DNA of 64,000 nt from an uncultured Mycoplasmatota bacterium (GTDB lineage Bacteria; Bacillota_I; Bacilli_A; Izemoplasmatales; Izemoplasmataceae): positions 1 through 64,000 of the forward strand of contig CAJXNT010000002.1 of the NCBI GenBank assembly GCA_913057225.1. The letters run 5' to 3'. Below the pieces are notes generated by a model. It was not told where the DNA came from, did not search any database, and was given only the letters and a program-made list of their open reading frames with translations. Both the position numbers and the translations under genes were made by a program. Shown in pieces: positions 16,754-24,930 of the stretch (the stretch's first letter is position 1; each line of letters starts with the position of its first letter).

Positions 16754-16763
16754 GTGACGCGTT

Positions 16764-17648
16764 ATGACGCATGTGTTTGACCCCTTAAGAAACAGCATCA
16801 GTATTGGTCCTTTAGACATTTATTTTTATTCACTCTTCATATTATTGGGCGTGCTGATTGCTCTTTATTTAGGCATTAAAGAAGGCGAAAAAATTGGCAT
16901 TAAAGGCGATTATATTTTAGACGGCATCATCATCATTTTGCCGCTATCGATTCTTGGATCCCGGCTTTATTACGTGATCTTTGAATGGGAACGCTACGCC
17001 GGTGATCTCGCACGCATTTTTGCCTTTCGCGAGGGCGGACTGGCCATTCACGGGGCCTTCATCACCGCCGTGGTATCGGCGTATATTTATACGCGTTACC
17101 GGAAACTCGATTTTCTCAAAGTGCTCGATTTAGTGGCCCCCGGATTTTTAGTGGCTCAAGCCCTGGGCCGCTGGGGGAACTTCTTTAATCAAGAAGCCCA
17201 CGGATATGTGATTGGGGGCGCCACCAACGGCACACCGAATTTAACGCTTGACAGTCAACGCGCCTTTTTAGAACAGTTCGGCATTCCCAATTTTATTGTC
17301 GATAACATGTATTTAAATGGGCCATCTGGCCTCGCGTATTATCATCCCACGTTCCTTTATGAATCGCTGTGGAACATCTTAGGATTTGGCATCATGCTGA
17401 TCTTAAGACGCACGCGCTTGATACGCTCCGGCGATATGGTCGCCATTTATTTGATTTGGTATTCGGTGGGACGCTACTTCATTGAAGCAATGCGTACGGA
17501 TTCTCTTTATTTCGGCGACAGTAATATTCGGACCGCGCAAGTCATTTCGATTCTTTCGGTCCTCTTGGGCGTTGGCATACTGGTGATGAACCGAGTGCTC
17601 TTTAAGCGCCCGAATTACGCCGATGTGCTCACCAAGGAGGCCGCATGA
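16764..17648 (+). CDS. lgt: Prolipoprotein diacylglyceryl transferase
   Basis: Lgt moves diacylglycerol from phosphatidylglycerol to the lipobox cysteine of prelipoproteins at the membrane. The family signature GRWGNFFNQEAHG is at residues 135-147, preceded by AIHGAF with the essential histidine-glycine pair. Seven membrane helices can be drawn. AGGTGA precedes the ATG and the stop overlaps trxB. A likely substrate is encoded nearby: the lipoprotein at 19842-20285. Confidence 0.97.
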   Translation: MTHVFDPLRNSISIGPLDIYFYSLFILLGVLIALYLGIKEGEKIGIKGDYILDGIIIILPLSILGSRLYYVIFEWERYAGDLARIFAFREGGLAIHGAFITAVVSAYIYTRYRKLDFLKVLDLVAPGFLVAQALGRWGNFFNQEAHGYVIGGATNGTPNLTLDSQRAFLEQFGIPNFIVDNMYLNGPSGLAYYHPTFLYESLWNILGFGIMLILRRTRLIRSGDMVAIYLIWYSVGRYFIEAMRTDSLYFGDSNIRTAQVISILSVLLGVGILVMNRVLFKRPNYADVLTKEAA

Positions 17649-18568
17649 TTGATTGTTTGATCATTGGGGCGGGCCCTGGGGGCATCACCGCAGGGATCTA
17701 TGCGAAGCGCGCCAATTTAAAAACGGTCATGTTGGAAAAAGGCGCACCGGGCGGAAAAATGACCACGACCTTTGAAGTGGACAACTGGCCTGGAAGTGGC
17801 CGCATTTCCGGGCCCGATTTATCGATGGAAATGTTTACGCATGCGCAAAATACGGGCGTGGAATATCAATACGGCGATGTTCAAGACATCACCGTTGAAG
17901 ATGGATTTAAACGCGTCCATTTAAGTGACGGAAGTACGATTGATGCCAGGAGCATCATCATTGCGTCTGGGATGGATTCGAGACGTCTGAATGCGACGCA
18001 TGAAGAAAAATATCTCGTGCGGGGCATCAGCTTTTGTGCCGTGTGTGATGGCGCCTTTTATAAAGGCCAACATGTCGTGGTATTAGGGGGCGGCAATTCC
18101 GCCATGGAAGAAGCCAACTACCTCACCACTTTAGACATTGATGTCACCATCGTGCACCGCAGAGAAGGATTCAGAGCCGATAAACATGCGGTTGAAATCG
18201 CTCAAGCCAACCCGCGAATTTCATGGAAGCTTGGGTATGTGCTCACCGAGTACATGGGGGAAAACTTCGTGGAAGCCATCAAGATTAAAAACGTGGAAAC
18301 CGGCGAAGAAGAAATTTTGAAAACCTCCGCCGTCTTTATGTTCATTGGGCATCTGCCCAATACCACCTTTTTAAAACAGCTTCCGATCACCAACGATTGG
18401 GGCTTCATTGAAGCCAATGAAAAAATGGAAACCGCCGTGCCCGGGGTGTTTGCGATTGGGGATGTCATCGATAAAGAACTCAGACAAATTGTGACGGCCG
18501 CCTCCGATGGGGCGATTGCCGCGCAAAATGTGGTGAAATATTTAGAAGCCCAGAAACGAATTGAATAG
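17645..18568 (+). CDS. trxB: Thioredoxin-disulfide reductase
   Basis: This FAD/NADPH enzyme reduces thioredoxin in the cytoplasm. The FAD loop GAGPGGITAG is near the N-terminus, the redox-active CAVC is at residues 131-134, the NADPH loop GGGNSAMEE follows, and the FAD-binding end reads GVFAIGDV. The length of 307 residues is standard. It is coupled to lgt by an ATGA overlap, with AAGGAGG before its start. Three thioredoxin-like proteins are encoded in this window (19842, 20278 and the minus-strand gene ending at 30026). Confidence 0.97.
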   Translation: MIDCLIIGAGPGGITAGIYAKRANLKTVMLEKGAPGGKMTTTFEVDNWPGSGRISGPDLSMEMFTHAQNTGVEYQYGDVQDITVEDGFKRVHLSDGSTIDARSIIIASGMDSRRLNATHEEKYLVRGISFCAVCDGAFYKGQHVVVLGGGNSAMEEANYLTTLDIDVTIVHRREGFRADKHAVEIAQANPRISWKLGYVLTEYMGENFVEAIKIKNVETGEEEILKTSAVFMFIGHLPNTTFLKQLPITNDWGFIEANEKMETAVPGVFAIGDVIDKELRQIVTAASDGAIAAQNVVKYLEAQKRIE

Positions 18569-18576
18569 GAGCCCAT

Positions 18577-19527
18577 ATGTCCTTTGCGCAAGACGTCAAA
18601 CAAGAGCTTTTGCAAGCGGCGTTAGAACCGTATGAAACGCCCGCCTTTTTGGCCGCACTTTTTGCGATTAATGGGACCTTTGAATCCAACCGTTTGTCCT
18701 TTAAATCTGTCTCGCTCGGCCTCATCCGCCGGGTCATGGGGCTCATCAAAAATCACTATGAGGTGCCCTTAGAAATACGGCATGCGGACGATGAAAAACT
18801 GACGCAACTGAAATATCATTACTTGGACATCGTGACGCCCGACGTCCTCATTGGAGAACTGGGACTGATGGAAAATGATGTCTACGCCGAGCGGATCGAT
18901 GAGGTCCTTCTCACCCGCAAAGAAGCCCGAGTGGCGTATTTAAAAGGGGCCTTTTTAGCGAGTGGGTCGATGAATTCGCCCACGTCTTCGTCGTATCATC
19001 TAGAAATCACCACCCACCAAGCGTCCCTGGCGGAAGACATTCAAGCCTTGTTTGAATCGCTTGATTTGCCGGCCAAGGTTTTGAATCGGCGCAAGTCGCT
19101 GCATGTGGTGTACATCAAAGAGTCAGAAAAAATTGCCGATTTCTTACGGACAGTCGGCGCACGCAACAGTCTCTTTACGTTTGAAGATGAGCGCATTAAA
19201 CGGGATTTTTATAACTCCATTACGCGCGTGATGAACATCGAACTCGCGAATCAAAATAAGACATTGCTTGCGGCCGATAAACATCTCAAAAACATTGCGA
19301 TTTTAGAAAACATTGGCGATCTCGAGGATTTACCCGCTGGCTTATTAGAAGCCATTGAATTGCGAAAAAAATATCCGGAACTTTCGCTCGTGGAACTTTC
19401 AGTGAAAGCCGAAACCGATCTCAATAAACGAATCTCGAAATCGGGACTCAATCATCGGTTTAGACAAATTGAAGCCTTGGCCCAAGCGGCGATGGAGGAT
19501 TATCATGCGACCCATACTCGGCGTTGA
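18577..19527 (+). CDS. whiA: WhiA family DNA-binding protein
   Basis: WhiA has a LAGLIDADG-like N-terminal fold without nuclease activity and a C-terminal helix-turn-helix. It is nearly universal in Gram-positive bacteria, where it affects cell division and chromosome segregation. The family start MSFAQDVKQEL, the central AYLKGAFLASGS and the C-terminal LSVKAETDLNKRISKSGLNHR are all recognisable. The 316 residues are normal. TAGGAG precedes the ATG, nine bases after trxB. Confidence 0.96.
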   Translation: MSFAQDVKQELLQAALEPYETPAFLAALFAINGTFESNRLSFKSVSLGLIRRVMGLIKNHYEVPLEIRHADDEKLTQLKYHYLDIVTPDVLIGELGLMENDVYAERIDEVLLTRKEARVAYLKGAFLASGSMNSPTSSSYHLEITTHQASLAEDIQALFESLDLPAKVLNRRKSLHVVYIKESEKIADFLRTVGARNSLFTFEDERIKRDFYNSITRVMNIELANQNKTLLAADKHLKNIAILENIGDLEDLPAGLLEAIELRKKYPELSLVELSVKAETDLNKRISKSGLNHRFRQIEALAQAAMEDYHATHTRR

Positions 19528-19855
19528 CATGGAAGATTTACGTCGCTTTGAAAACGCCTCCGAAGCGCTTGTGAATCGCATCCTTTCAGACCTTGAAAAA
19601 CCCCTCTATGAGGCCCTCACCTCCGCCAAGCGAAAAAAGGAATTTTTAGGGGGCCGGTTTGCGGCGAAAGAGGCGTATAAAAAAGCTTATCAAACGTTTG
19701 AGCGGCCGGTCGCATTTACCGAGGTGAGTGTGTTAAAAAATGCCGACGGAAGTCCCACAATTATGTCAACGTATAAAAGTGACGATGTGTTATTGGTGTC
19801 GATCTCGCATACCGATGATAGGGTCATTGCGGTGGTGAGCGGTGAAACGACTTAG
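19505..19855 (+). CDS. acpS: Holo-[acyl-carrier-protein] synthase
   Basis: AcpS transfers phosphopantetheine from CoA to acyl carrier protein. The magnesium-binding aspartate is D8 in GVDMEDL and the conserved glutamate is E56 in GGRFAAKEAYKKAY. At 116 residues it has the usual size. The ATG at 19505 lies inside the end of whiA, with AGGA a few bases before it; the longer in-frame extension has no family support. It implies fatty-acid or other ACP-dependent synthesis in this organism. Confidence 0.93.
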   Translation: MRPILGVDMEDLRRFENASEALVNRILSDLEKPLYEALTSAKRKKEFLGGRFAAKEAYKKAYQTFERPVAFTEVSVLKNADGSPTIMSTYKSDDVLLVSISHTDDRVIAVVSGETT

Positions 19856-20285
19856 TTTATTGATCGTGCTCATTTTGATGGGCTGTGGCCCGTCCATGTA
19901 TGGCGAATATGGTTACGATGATTTCCCGCATGTCTATGATTGGGCTGAACTCGATGCGGTGCAAAACGAGGATGAACTCACCTTGGGGTATTATTATAAT
20001 CGGGACTTTTTTGGGACCGATTGTGCGGGGTGTCAAATTGTCAATGAAGCCCTCTTTGCCTACGGCATGGAAAACGACGATGGCATCGAACTCATCTTAG
20101 TGAATGAACGAACAGTGATGGGGGTAAGGCCCTTGGCCTTAAACCGGCAACCGGCGGTGTTCTTTTACGACGATGAAACGATCACGTATGTGGTGACCTC
20201 GGCGGCCGATATTTTAGAATTGCTGGAAGCGTTAGAAAACGGAACATTCAATTACGAAGAAGTGAGAGGAGAAACATATGAATAA
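19842..20285 (+). CDS. Thioredoxin-like lipoprotein with CAGC motif
   Basis: The N-terminus MKRLSLLIVLILMGC is a short lipoprotein signal with the acylated cysteine at C15, so the 147-residue protein should be anchored outside the membrane. The mature part has a CxxC pair (C61-AG-C64 in TDCAGCQIV) and a following RQPAVFFYDD segment where thioredoxins carry their cis-proline strand. It therefore looks like an extracytoplasmic thiol-disulfide protein, although it is divergent. The GTG start overlaps acpS by 14 bases and the next thioredoxin-like gene overlaps its stop by 8, so the pair is probably made together. Confidence 0.82.
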   Translation: MKRLSLLIVLILMGCGPSMYGEYGYDDFPHVYDWAELDAVQNEDELTLGYYYNRDFFGTDCAGCQIVNEALFAYGMENDDGIELILVNERTVMGVRPLALNRQPAVFFYDDETITYVVTSAADILELLEALENGTFNYEEVRGETYE

Positions 20286-20727
20286 AAGACCCAGTTGGAT
20301 CGTGATTCTCAGTGTGGTATTTGTGGGATTGCTTGGGGTGTTAGGCCTGGTCAATCTGCTCAGTGAATCCTACGATTACGATGACCCGGAAATGGTGCAT
20401 GTCGAAAATTGGCTCACCTATTCATCGCAGGTGCCCAGAGAAGGGTATATGGTGTTATACCACTACTCTGAATCGTGCAGCTTTTGCCAGCAAATTCAAG
20501 ATGATATTTTAGGGTTTGCGGCGTCCAATCCCAATGATATTCCGGTCTTGTTGGCCGATGTCAACGACCCGGATTTAAGAGGGTCTGAACAATTCTCCCC
20601 GGTTCAAATCTCAGGGACCCCCACGGTGACCGTCTATTTAGACGGCACGATCATCGATCAAAAAGTCGGGAGTGACCCGATCTTAGAATTGATTGACGAT
20701 TTAAACGCGGGCACCTATACCCCTTAG
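20278..20727 (+). CDS. Membrane-anchored thioredoxin-like protein
   Basis: An uncleaved N-terminal anchor (about residues 8-28) is followed by an extracytoplasmic thioredoxin fold. The active site is C67-SF-C70 in SESCSFCQQI, and the cis-proline is in QISGTPTVTVYLDG. The 149-residue protein resembles bacterial thiol-disulfide proteins that act on secreted proteins. It is paired with the lipoprotein at 19842-20285, and both follow lgt and trxB in the same cluster. Whether it oxidises or reduces, and what drives it (a CcdA- or DsbD-like partner), cannot be told; no such partner is in the window. Confidence 0.88.
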   Translation: MNKRPSWIVILSVVFVGLLGVLGLVNLLSESYDYDDPEMVHVENWLTYSSQVPREGYMVLYHYSESCSFCQQIQDDILGFAASNPNDIPVLLADVNDPDLRGSEQFSPVQISGTPTVTVYLDGTIIDQKVGSDPILELIDDLNAGTYTP

Positions 20728-20736
20728 GAGATTCTC

Positions 20737-22911
20737 ATGGATCAATCCCTCATCAAGACCCTCACAGAGAGTTTAAATTTGAGCGCTCAAACCATTGCGA
20801 CCGTGCTTTCCTTACTCGAGGAAAATACGGTCCCTTTTATTGCGCGCTACCGAAAAGAACAAACCGGCGATTTGGATGAAACCACGATTCGCACCATCGC
20901 CCATGAATATGAATCCAAGAAAAAGCTTGAAGACCGCAAAGCCGATGTCATTCGTCTCATCGAAGAGCGGGGCATGATGACCGACGACTTGCGCGGTGAA
21001 ATCATGGCGGCGCAAAAACTTGTGGAAGTGGAAGATTTATATCGCCCTTACAAAGAAAAGAAAAAAACCCGCGCCACCGAAGCGATCAAAAAAGGGTTGG
21101 AACCTTTGGCCCAACACCTCTTATCACAAAGCGGTGAATCACCTCAAGACAAAGCGAAAGGCTTTTTAAACGAAGAGGTGGCAGACATTGAAAGTGCCCT
21201 CTCAGGCGCCCAAGACATCGTGGCTGAAATCTACAGTGACGATGCCAAAAACCGGCTCGCCGTCCGCCGAACATTTGAACAATCCGGCCGCGTTCATGTG
21301 AAGAAGAAAAAGAACGCAGAAGATGCCAAAGAAACCTACCGTGATTACTACGATTATGACGTCGCGCTTTCCTCGCTCAAACCGTTTCGAGTCCTCGCGA
21401 TCAATCGCGGCGAAAAAGAAAAAATCTTAACCGTCAGCATTCACGTGGACGATGAAAAAGTCATTGACGCGATGACGCATCGATTGATCCCCGCTTCCGA
21501 ACACCCGTCGCACGCACATTTGGTGGAGGCATTGGAAGATGGGTATAAACGGCTCATAAAACCCAGCATTGAACGGGAAATTCGCAGTCATTTATCGGAG
21601 GTCGCGGAAGCCCAAGCCATTCATGTGTTCGGAGAAAACCTCTTTCAGTTGTTAATGCAACCGCCCTTAAAAACCCAAACCATACTCGGTGTGGATCCCG
21701 CCTTTCGGACTGGGTGTAAAGTGGCTGTCGTGGATCCCCTTGGAAGACTCCTTCAAAAAGACGTCATCTATCCGCATCAAAAATACCCCGGAGAAACGGT
21801 CCCAGCCGATCGCAAAGAAGCTGCGGTCCAGACCGTCCTTTCACTCATCAAAAAGTTTGATGTTGATACCATTGCCATCGGCAATGGCACGGCCTCTAGG
21901 GAAACCGAAGCATTCATCGGGGAATTGATTTCTGCACATGCACTGGATGTGTCGTATGCGATTGTCTCAGAAGCGGGGGCCAGTGTGTATTCCGCTTCGA
22001 CTCTCGCGCAAAAAGAATTCCCGAATCTCAATGTGGAAGAACGCAGTGCCATCAGCATTGCCAGACGGTTGCAAGACCCGCTCGCAGAGCTCGTTAAAAT
22101 TGACCCGAAAAGTTTAGGGGTTGGTCAGTATCAACACGACGTGACCGTCTCCAAACTCACGCAGTCGCTGCATGATGTGGTGGAAACCGCGGTCAACCAA
22201 GTGGGCGTTAACGTTAATACGGCGAGTGCCCCTTTGCTAACCTTTGTGGCGGGACTCTCCACGAAAATGGCCGAAAATTTGGTCGCGATGCGCGATGAAA
22301 TCGGTGCGTTCACGTCCCGAAAAACGCTCAAAAAAGTCAAAGGCATTGGGCCCAAGTCTTACGAGCAAGCCATCGGATTCTTACGGGTTCCAGGGAGTCA
22401 AAACCCGCTCGATCAAACCGACATTCATCCCGAGAGTTACCCCGCAACTGAAACACTCTTAAACACGTTGGGCCTCAGCGTTCAAGACTTAGGAAGTGAG
22501 ACCATGGCCCAGGCGTTAGCCACCGTGGATAAACCCCAGATGGCAAAGACCATTGGGGTGGGCCTTCTGACCTTGGAAGACATCATGGAAAGCTTAAAAC
22601 GTCCCTTAAGAGATGTCCGGGATAACCTCCCGAAACCCCTCTTAAAAAAAGGACTCAAACACTTAGAAGATCTGAAAAAAGGCGACCAACTCCAAGGCAC
22701 CATTCGCAACATTGTCGATTTTGGGGCGTTTGTGGATTGTGGTGTTAAAACCGATGGCTTGGTGCACATATCCCAGCTGGCCAATCGCTTTGTGAAACAT
22801 CCCCTTGATGTGGTTAAAGTCGGTCAAATTGTGGATGTGTATGTGATGGATGTGGACCTGAAACGCTCGCGCTTACAACTCACCATGCTCAAAGAAAACG
22901 TCGGCCTTTAG
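20737..22911 (+). CDS. tex: Tex family RNA-binding transcriptional accessory protein
   Basis: Tex proteins are conserved nucleic-acid-binding proteins related to eukaryotic Spt6. The layout is complete over 724 residues: the N-terminal helical region with ATVLSLLEENTVPFIARYRKEQ split over the usual motif, a YqgF-like RNase H fold (TILGVDPAFRTGCKVAV), a helix-hairpin-helix pair (KGIGPKSYEQAIGFLR) and a C-terminal S1 domain (GTIRNIVDFGAFVD). The ATG has TAGGAG before it. It is the last gene before a new promoter and tRNA-Ser. Confidence 0.96.
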   Translation: MDQSLIKTLTESLNLSAQTIATVLSLLEENTVPFIARYRKEQTGDLDETTIRTIAHEYESKKKLEDRKADVIRLIEERGMMTDDLRGEIMAAQKLVEVEDLYRPYKEKKKTRATEAIKKGLEPLAQHLLSQSGESPQDKAKGFLNEEVADIESALSGAQDIVAEIYSDDAKNRLAVRRTFEQSGRVHVKKKKNAEDAKETYRDYYDYDVALSSLKPFRVLAINRGEKEKILTVSIHVDDEKVIDAMTHRLIPASEHPSHAHLVEALEDGYKRLIKPSIEREIRSHLSEVAEAQAIHVFGENLFQLLMQPPLKTQTILGVDPAFRTGCKVAVVDPLGRLLQKDVIYPHQKYPGETVPADRKEAAVQTVLSLIKKFDVDTIAIGNGTASRETEAFIGELISAHALDVSYAIVSEAGASVYSASTLAQKEFPNLNVEERSAISIARRLQDPLAELVKIDPKSLGVGQYQHDVTVSKLTQSLHDVVETAVNQVGVNVNTASAPLLTFVAGLSTKMAENLVAMRDEIGAFTSRKTLKKVKGIGPKSYEQAIGFLRVPGSQNPLDQTDIHPESYPATETLLNTLGLSVQDLGSETMAQALATVDKPQMAKTIGVGLLTLEDIMESLKRPLRDVRDNLPKPLLKKGLKHLEDLKKGDQLQGTIRNIVDFGAFVDCGVKTDGLVHISQLANRFVKHPLDVVKVGQIVDVYVMDVDLKRSRLQLTMLKENVGL

Positions 22912-22915
22912 GCAA

Positions 22916-22944
22916 TTGACAGGGGTGCTTAAATATACTAAACT
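22916..22944 (+). promoter_or_regulatory. Promoter of tRNA-Ser
   Basis: TTGACA (22916-22921), 17 bases and TAAACT (22939-22944) place the transcription start a few bases before the tRNA. It has a consensus -35, unlike many protein-gene promoters in this window. Confidence 0.8.
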
Positions 22945-22957
22945 ATTTAAGCGTTCT

Positions 22958-23048
22958 GGAGCAGTACTCAAGAGGCTGAAGAGGTGCCCCTGCTAAGGGC
23001 ATAGGTCGGGAAACCGGCGCGAGAGTTCGAATCTCTCCTGCTCCGCCA
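22958..23048 (+). tRNA. tRNA-Ser (anticodon GCU)
   Basis: The acceptor arms GGAGCAG and CTGCTCC pair perfectly. The anticodon loop CTGCTAA sits between CCC and GGG, a long variable arm (GGTCGGGAAACCGGC) marks a type II tRNA, and the T arm is GAGAG-TTCGAAT-CTCTC. CCA is encoded at 23046-23048. Confidence 0.96.
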
Positions 23049-23064
23049 TCATGACTTTCAAAGA

Positions 23065-23087
23065 CAAGGCGTTCGCCTTGTTTTTTT
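23065..23087 (+). terminator. Intrinsic terminator after tRNA-Ser
   Basis: CAAGGC-GTTC-GCCTTG is followed by seven T. Confidence 0.9.
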
Positions 23088-23122
23088 ATGGTTAAACATC
23101 GCAGGATTAAAGTGGAATAAGG

Positions 23123-23128
23123 TATAAT
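23123..23128 (+). promoter_or_regulatory. -10 element of the SOUL gene promoter
   Basis: TATAAT lies 20 bases before the ATG at 23149, with an AAGGTG-like ribosome-binding site in between. No convincing -35 is seen. Confidence 0.55.
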
Positions 23129-23148
23129 ACAAGGCAAAAAGGTGTGAC

Positions 23149-23661
23149 ATGGGAAAATACCAAGAACCAAACTATGAAGTGATGGAAAAAGATGGGGCCT
23201 TTGAACAAAGAAGGTATGAACCTTTCCTCAGTGTGGCCACGGTGGATGATACCCTCAGAGGCAGCGGCTTCGGCCGTTTATTTTCGTTTATCTCAGGGCG
23301 CAATGAACCCCAAGTGAAAATGCCCATGACAATCCCCGTGATCAACGACACAAAAGAAAAGACCATGGAGTTTGTGCTCCCCCTTCATATGGTGAAAAAA
23401 GAAGATGCGCCCCAGCCGATTGATGATCAGGAAGTCATCAAAGAATACGATTTAAATGTCGCCGCCGCGGTGCGCTTTTCAGGCCGGGCCACAAACGAAA
23501 AAATTCAGATGCAAACCGAGATGTTAAAAGCGTGGTGTGAACAAAAAGGATACACGATCATCAGTTCGGCATACATTGCACGGTACAACGCCCCCATGAC
23601 CCCTGGGTTTTTAAGACGCAACGAAATCATTGTTCAAATTGAGGACACGGATGAAAAATAA
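23149..23661 (+). CDS. SOUL/HEBP family heme-binding-like protein
   Basis: The 170-residue protein matches the SOUL fold from end to end: YEVMEKDGAFEQRRYEPF at the start, MPMTIPV, the strand FVLPLHM and the C-terminal NAPMTPGFLRRNEIIV. In eukaryotes and some bacteria this family binds heme or porphyrin; in others the ligand is unknown. It has no signal peptide or heme-axial motif that can be recognised, so heme binding here is only a family-level inference. The DUF368 gene starts inside its last codons. Confidence 0.9.
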   Translation: MGKYQEPNYEVMEKDGAFEQRRYEPFLSVATVDDTLRGSGFGRLFSFISGRNEPQVKMPMTIPVINDTKEKTMEFVLPLHMVKKEDAPQPIDDQEVIKEYDLNVAAAVRFSGRATNEKIQMQTEMLKAWCEQKGYTIISSAYIARYNAPMTPGFLRRNEIIVQIEDTDEK

Positions 23662-24514
23662 ATTTGACTTAAAACTACTGCTTGGCGGATATTTCATGGG
23701 GATTGCGGCCATTATCCCTGGGGTATCATCGGGGACCGTGGCCGTCATCATTAAAGTTTATGACCGACTGGTCTTGAGTGTGGATACGTTAATTCGCCGA
23801 AAAGCCGGATGGTTGGCGGCCCTCATCTTTTTACTGACCCTTTATGGGGGAAACTTCTTAGCGCTCTTTACCCTCGCGGGCGTGATGGAAACCCTCTTAG
23901 AAAACTACCCTGCATTCATGCGTATTTTTTTCATGGGACTGATTGTGGGGAGCCTGCCCATCATCATTAAAAAGACCACCGAAAGTGACGAACAACGATT
24001 TACCGTGGGGACATTTTTAGCCTTTGCGTTGAGCTTAGGATTTTTAGTGGGGCTGAACTTAATCGTGAATACAGACATCGACGCCGATCCCATTACCACT
24101 CTCACTTTAAGCAATAGCTTTTTGATATTTATCACCGGCTTTGTGGCCAGTGCCACCGCCATTGTGCCGGGCGTTTCTGGGTCGATGGTGCAACTGGCCA
24201 TTGGCATGTATCCCACGTTTGTGAATGCTCTATCGACCTTCAACATTCCGATATTGATTGTCTTATTTGGAGGCATGCTTCTCGGGTTAGTGGGTGCGAC
24301 GCGCTTAATCACATACCTTCTTAAACACTACTATCAGATCACGTATTTCGCGATCATAGGATTGTTGGTGGGATCCATTTATCAAATCTGGCCCGATGCA
24401 TTTGAGGCTTCACTGGGCCCCATATTGATCGCAATCAGTGTGTTTGTGTTCGGCTTTGCGCTTGCCTTTATGTCGCATGTGTATGACCGTTTCAAAACGA
24501 AAAAAACATCTTAA
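23651..24514 (+). CDS. DUF368 family undecaprenyl-phosphate translocase
   Basis: The start MKNKFDLKLLLGGYFMGIAAIIPGVSSGTV, here split over residues 1-30, is the hallmark of DUF368, and the inverted repeat of that motif recurs as ATAIVPGVSGSM near residue 180. About eight to nine membrane helices can be drawn over 287 residues. Published work identifies DUF368 (PopT) and DedA (UptA) proteins as translocases that return undecaprenyl phosphate to the cytoplasmic face for envelope polymer synthesis. The ATG at 23651 has GAGGA before it and overlaps the SOUL gene. It implies that the organism recycles a lipid carrier, in line with an LTA-synthase-like gene at 38-40 kb. Confidence 0.93.
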   Translation: MKNKFDLKLLLGGYFMGIAAIIPGVSSGTVAVIIKVYDRLVLSVDTLIRRKAGWLAALIFLLTLYGGNFLALFTLAGVMETLLENYPAFMRIFFMGLIVGSLPIIIKKTTESDEQRFTVGTFLAFALSLGFLVGLNLIVNTDIDADPITTLTLSNSFLIFITGFVASATAIVPGVSGSMVQLAIGMYPTFVNALSTFNIPILIVLFGGMLLGLVGATRLITYLLKHYYQITYFAIIGLLVGSIYQIWPDAFEASLGPILIAISVFVFGFALAFMSHVYDRFKTKKTS

Positions 24515-24518
24515 TCCT

Positions 24519-24549
24519 AAAACGGATTCTTCCCAAGAATCCGTTTTTT
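24519..24549 (+). terminator. Intrinsic terminator after the DUF368 gene
   Basis: AAAACGGATTCTT-CCC-AAGAATCCGTTTT forms a 13-base-pair stem followed by T. Confidence 0.93.
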
Positions 24550-24550
24550 A

Positions 24551-24597
24551 TTGACACCCTTTTTTTTCTCATGTATATTTATTGTGTAATACACAAT
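24551..24597 (+). promoter_or_regulatory. Promoter and palindromic operator of the padR operon
   Basis: TTGACA (24551-24556), 17 bases and TATATT (24574-24579) are followed directly by the perfect palindrome ATTGTGTAATACACAAT (24581-24597). The palindrome covers the transcription start and is the likely binding site of the PadR protein encoded next. Confidence 0.85.
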
Positions 24598-24612
24598 TAA
24601 TAGGAGGTGCGG

Positions 24613-24930
24613 GTGAACACGCAATTTAAAAAAGGGGTCATTGACTTATGTGTGCTGGCGCTCGTGAGTCAAGGATTTCAAACCGTGTATCAAATCACGA
24701 GTGTGCTCAAACAGACCTTGGATGTGAACGAAAATACCATTTATCCAATGTTAAGACGGTTGACGGAAAAAGCTTATCTCAGCTTTGAAAAAGAACAAGG
24801 CGTGAGCGGCGCCCCAAAAAAACTGTACCGTTTGACCCGTGAAGGCGAGTCGTATCTCAAAGATGAACGATTGGAATGGGAGACCTTTACGCAATCCGTT
24901 CAAACCATATTAGGAGAAAACAATGAATAA
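24613..24930 (+). CDS. PadR family transcriptional regulator
   Basis: The N-terminus MNTQFKKGVIDLCVLALVS and NENTIYPMLRRLTEKAYLS are typical of the PadR winged helix; the 105 residues fit the short PadR-s2 group. The GTG at 24613 is preferred because AGGAGG (24602-24607) lies six bases before it; the GTG at 24607 overlaps that site. It is followed by a gene with an N-terminal HAAS domain, a very frequent PadR partner. A perfect palindrome in its promoter suggests autorepression. Confidence 0.95.
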   Translation: MNTQFKKGVIDLCVLALVSQGFQTVYQITSVLKQTLDVNENTIYPMLRRLTEKAYLSFEKEQGVSGAPKKLYRLTREGESYLKDERLEWETFTQSVQTILGENNE

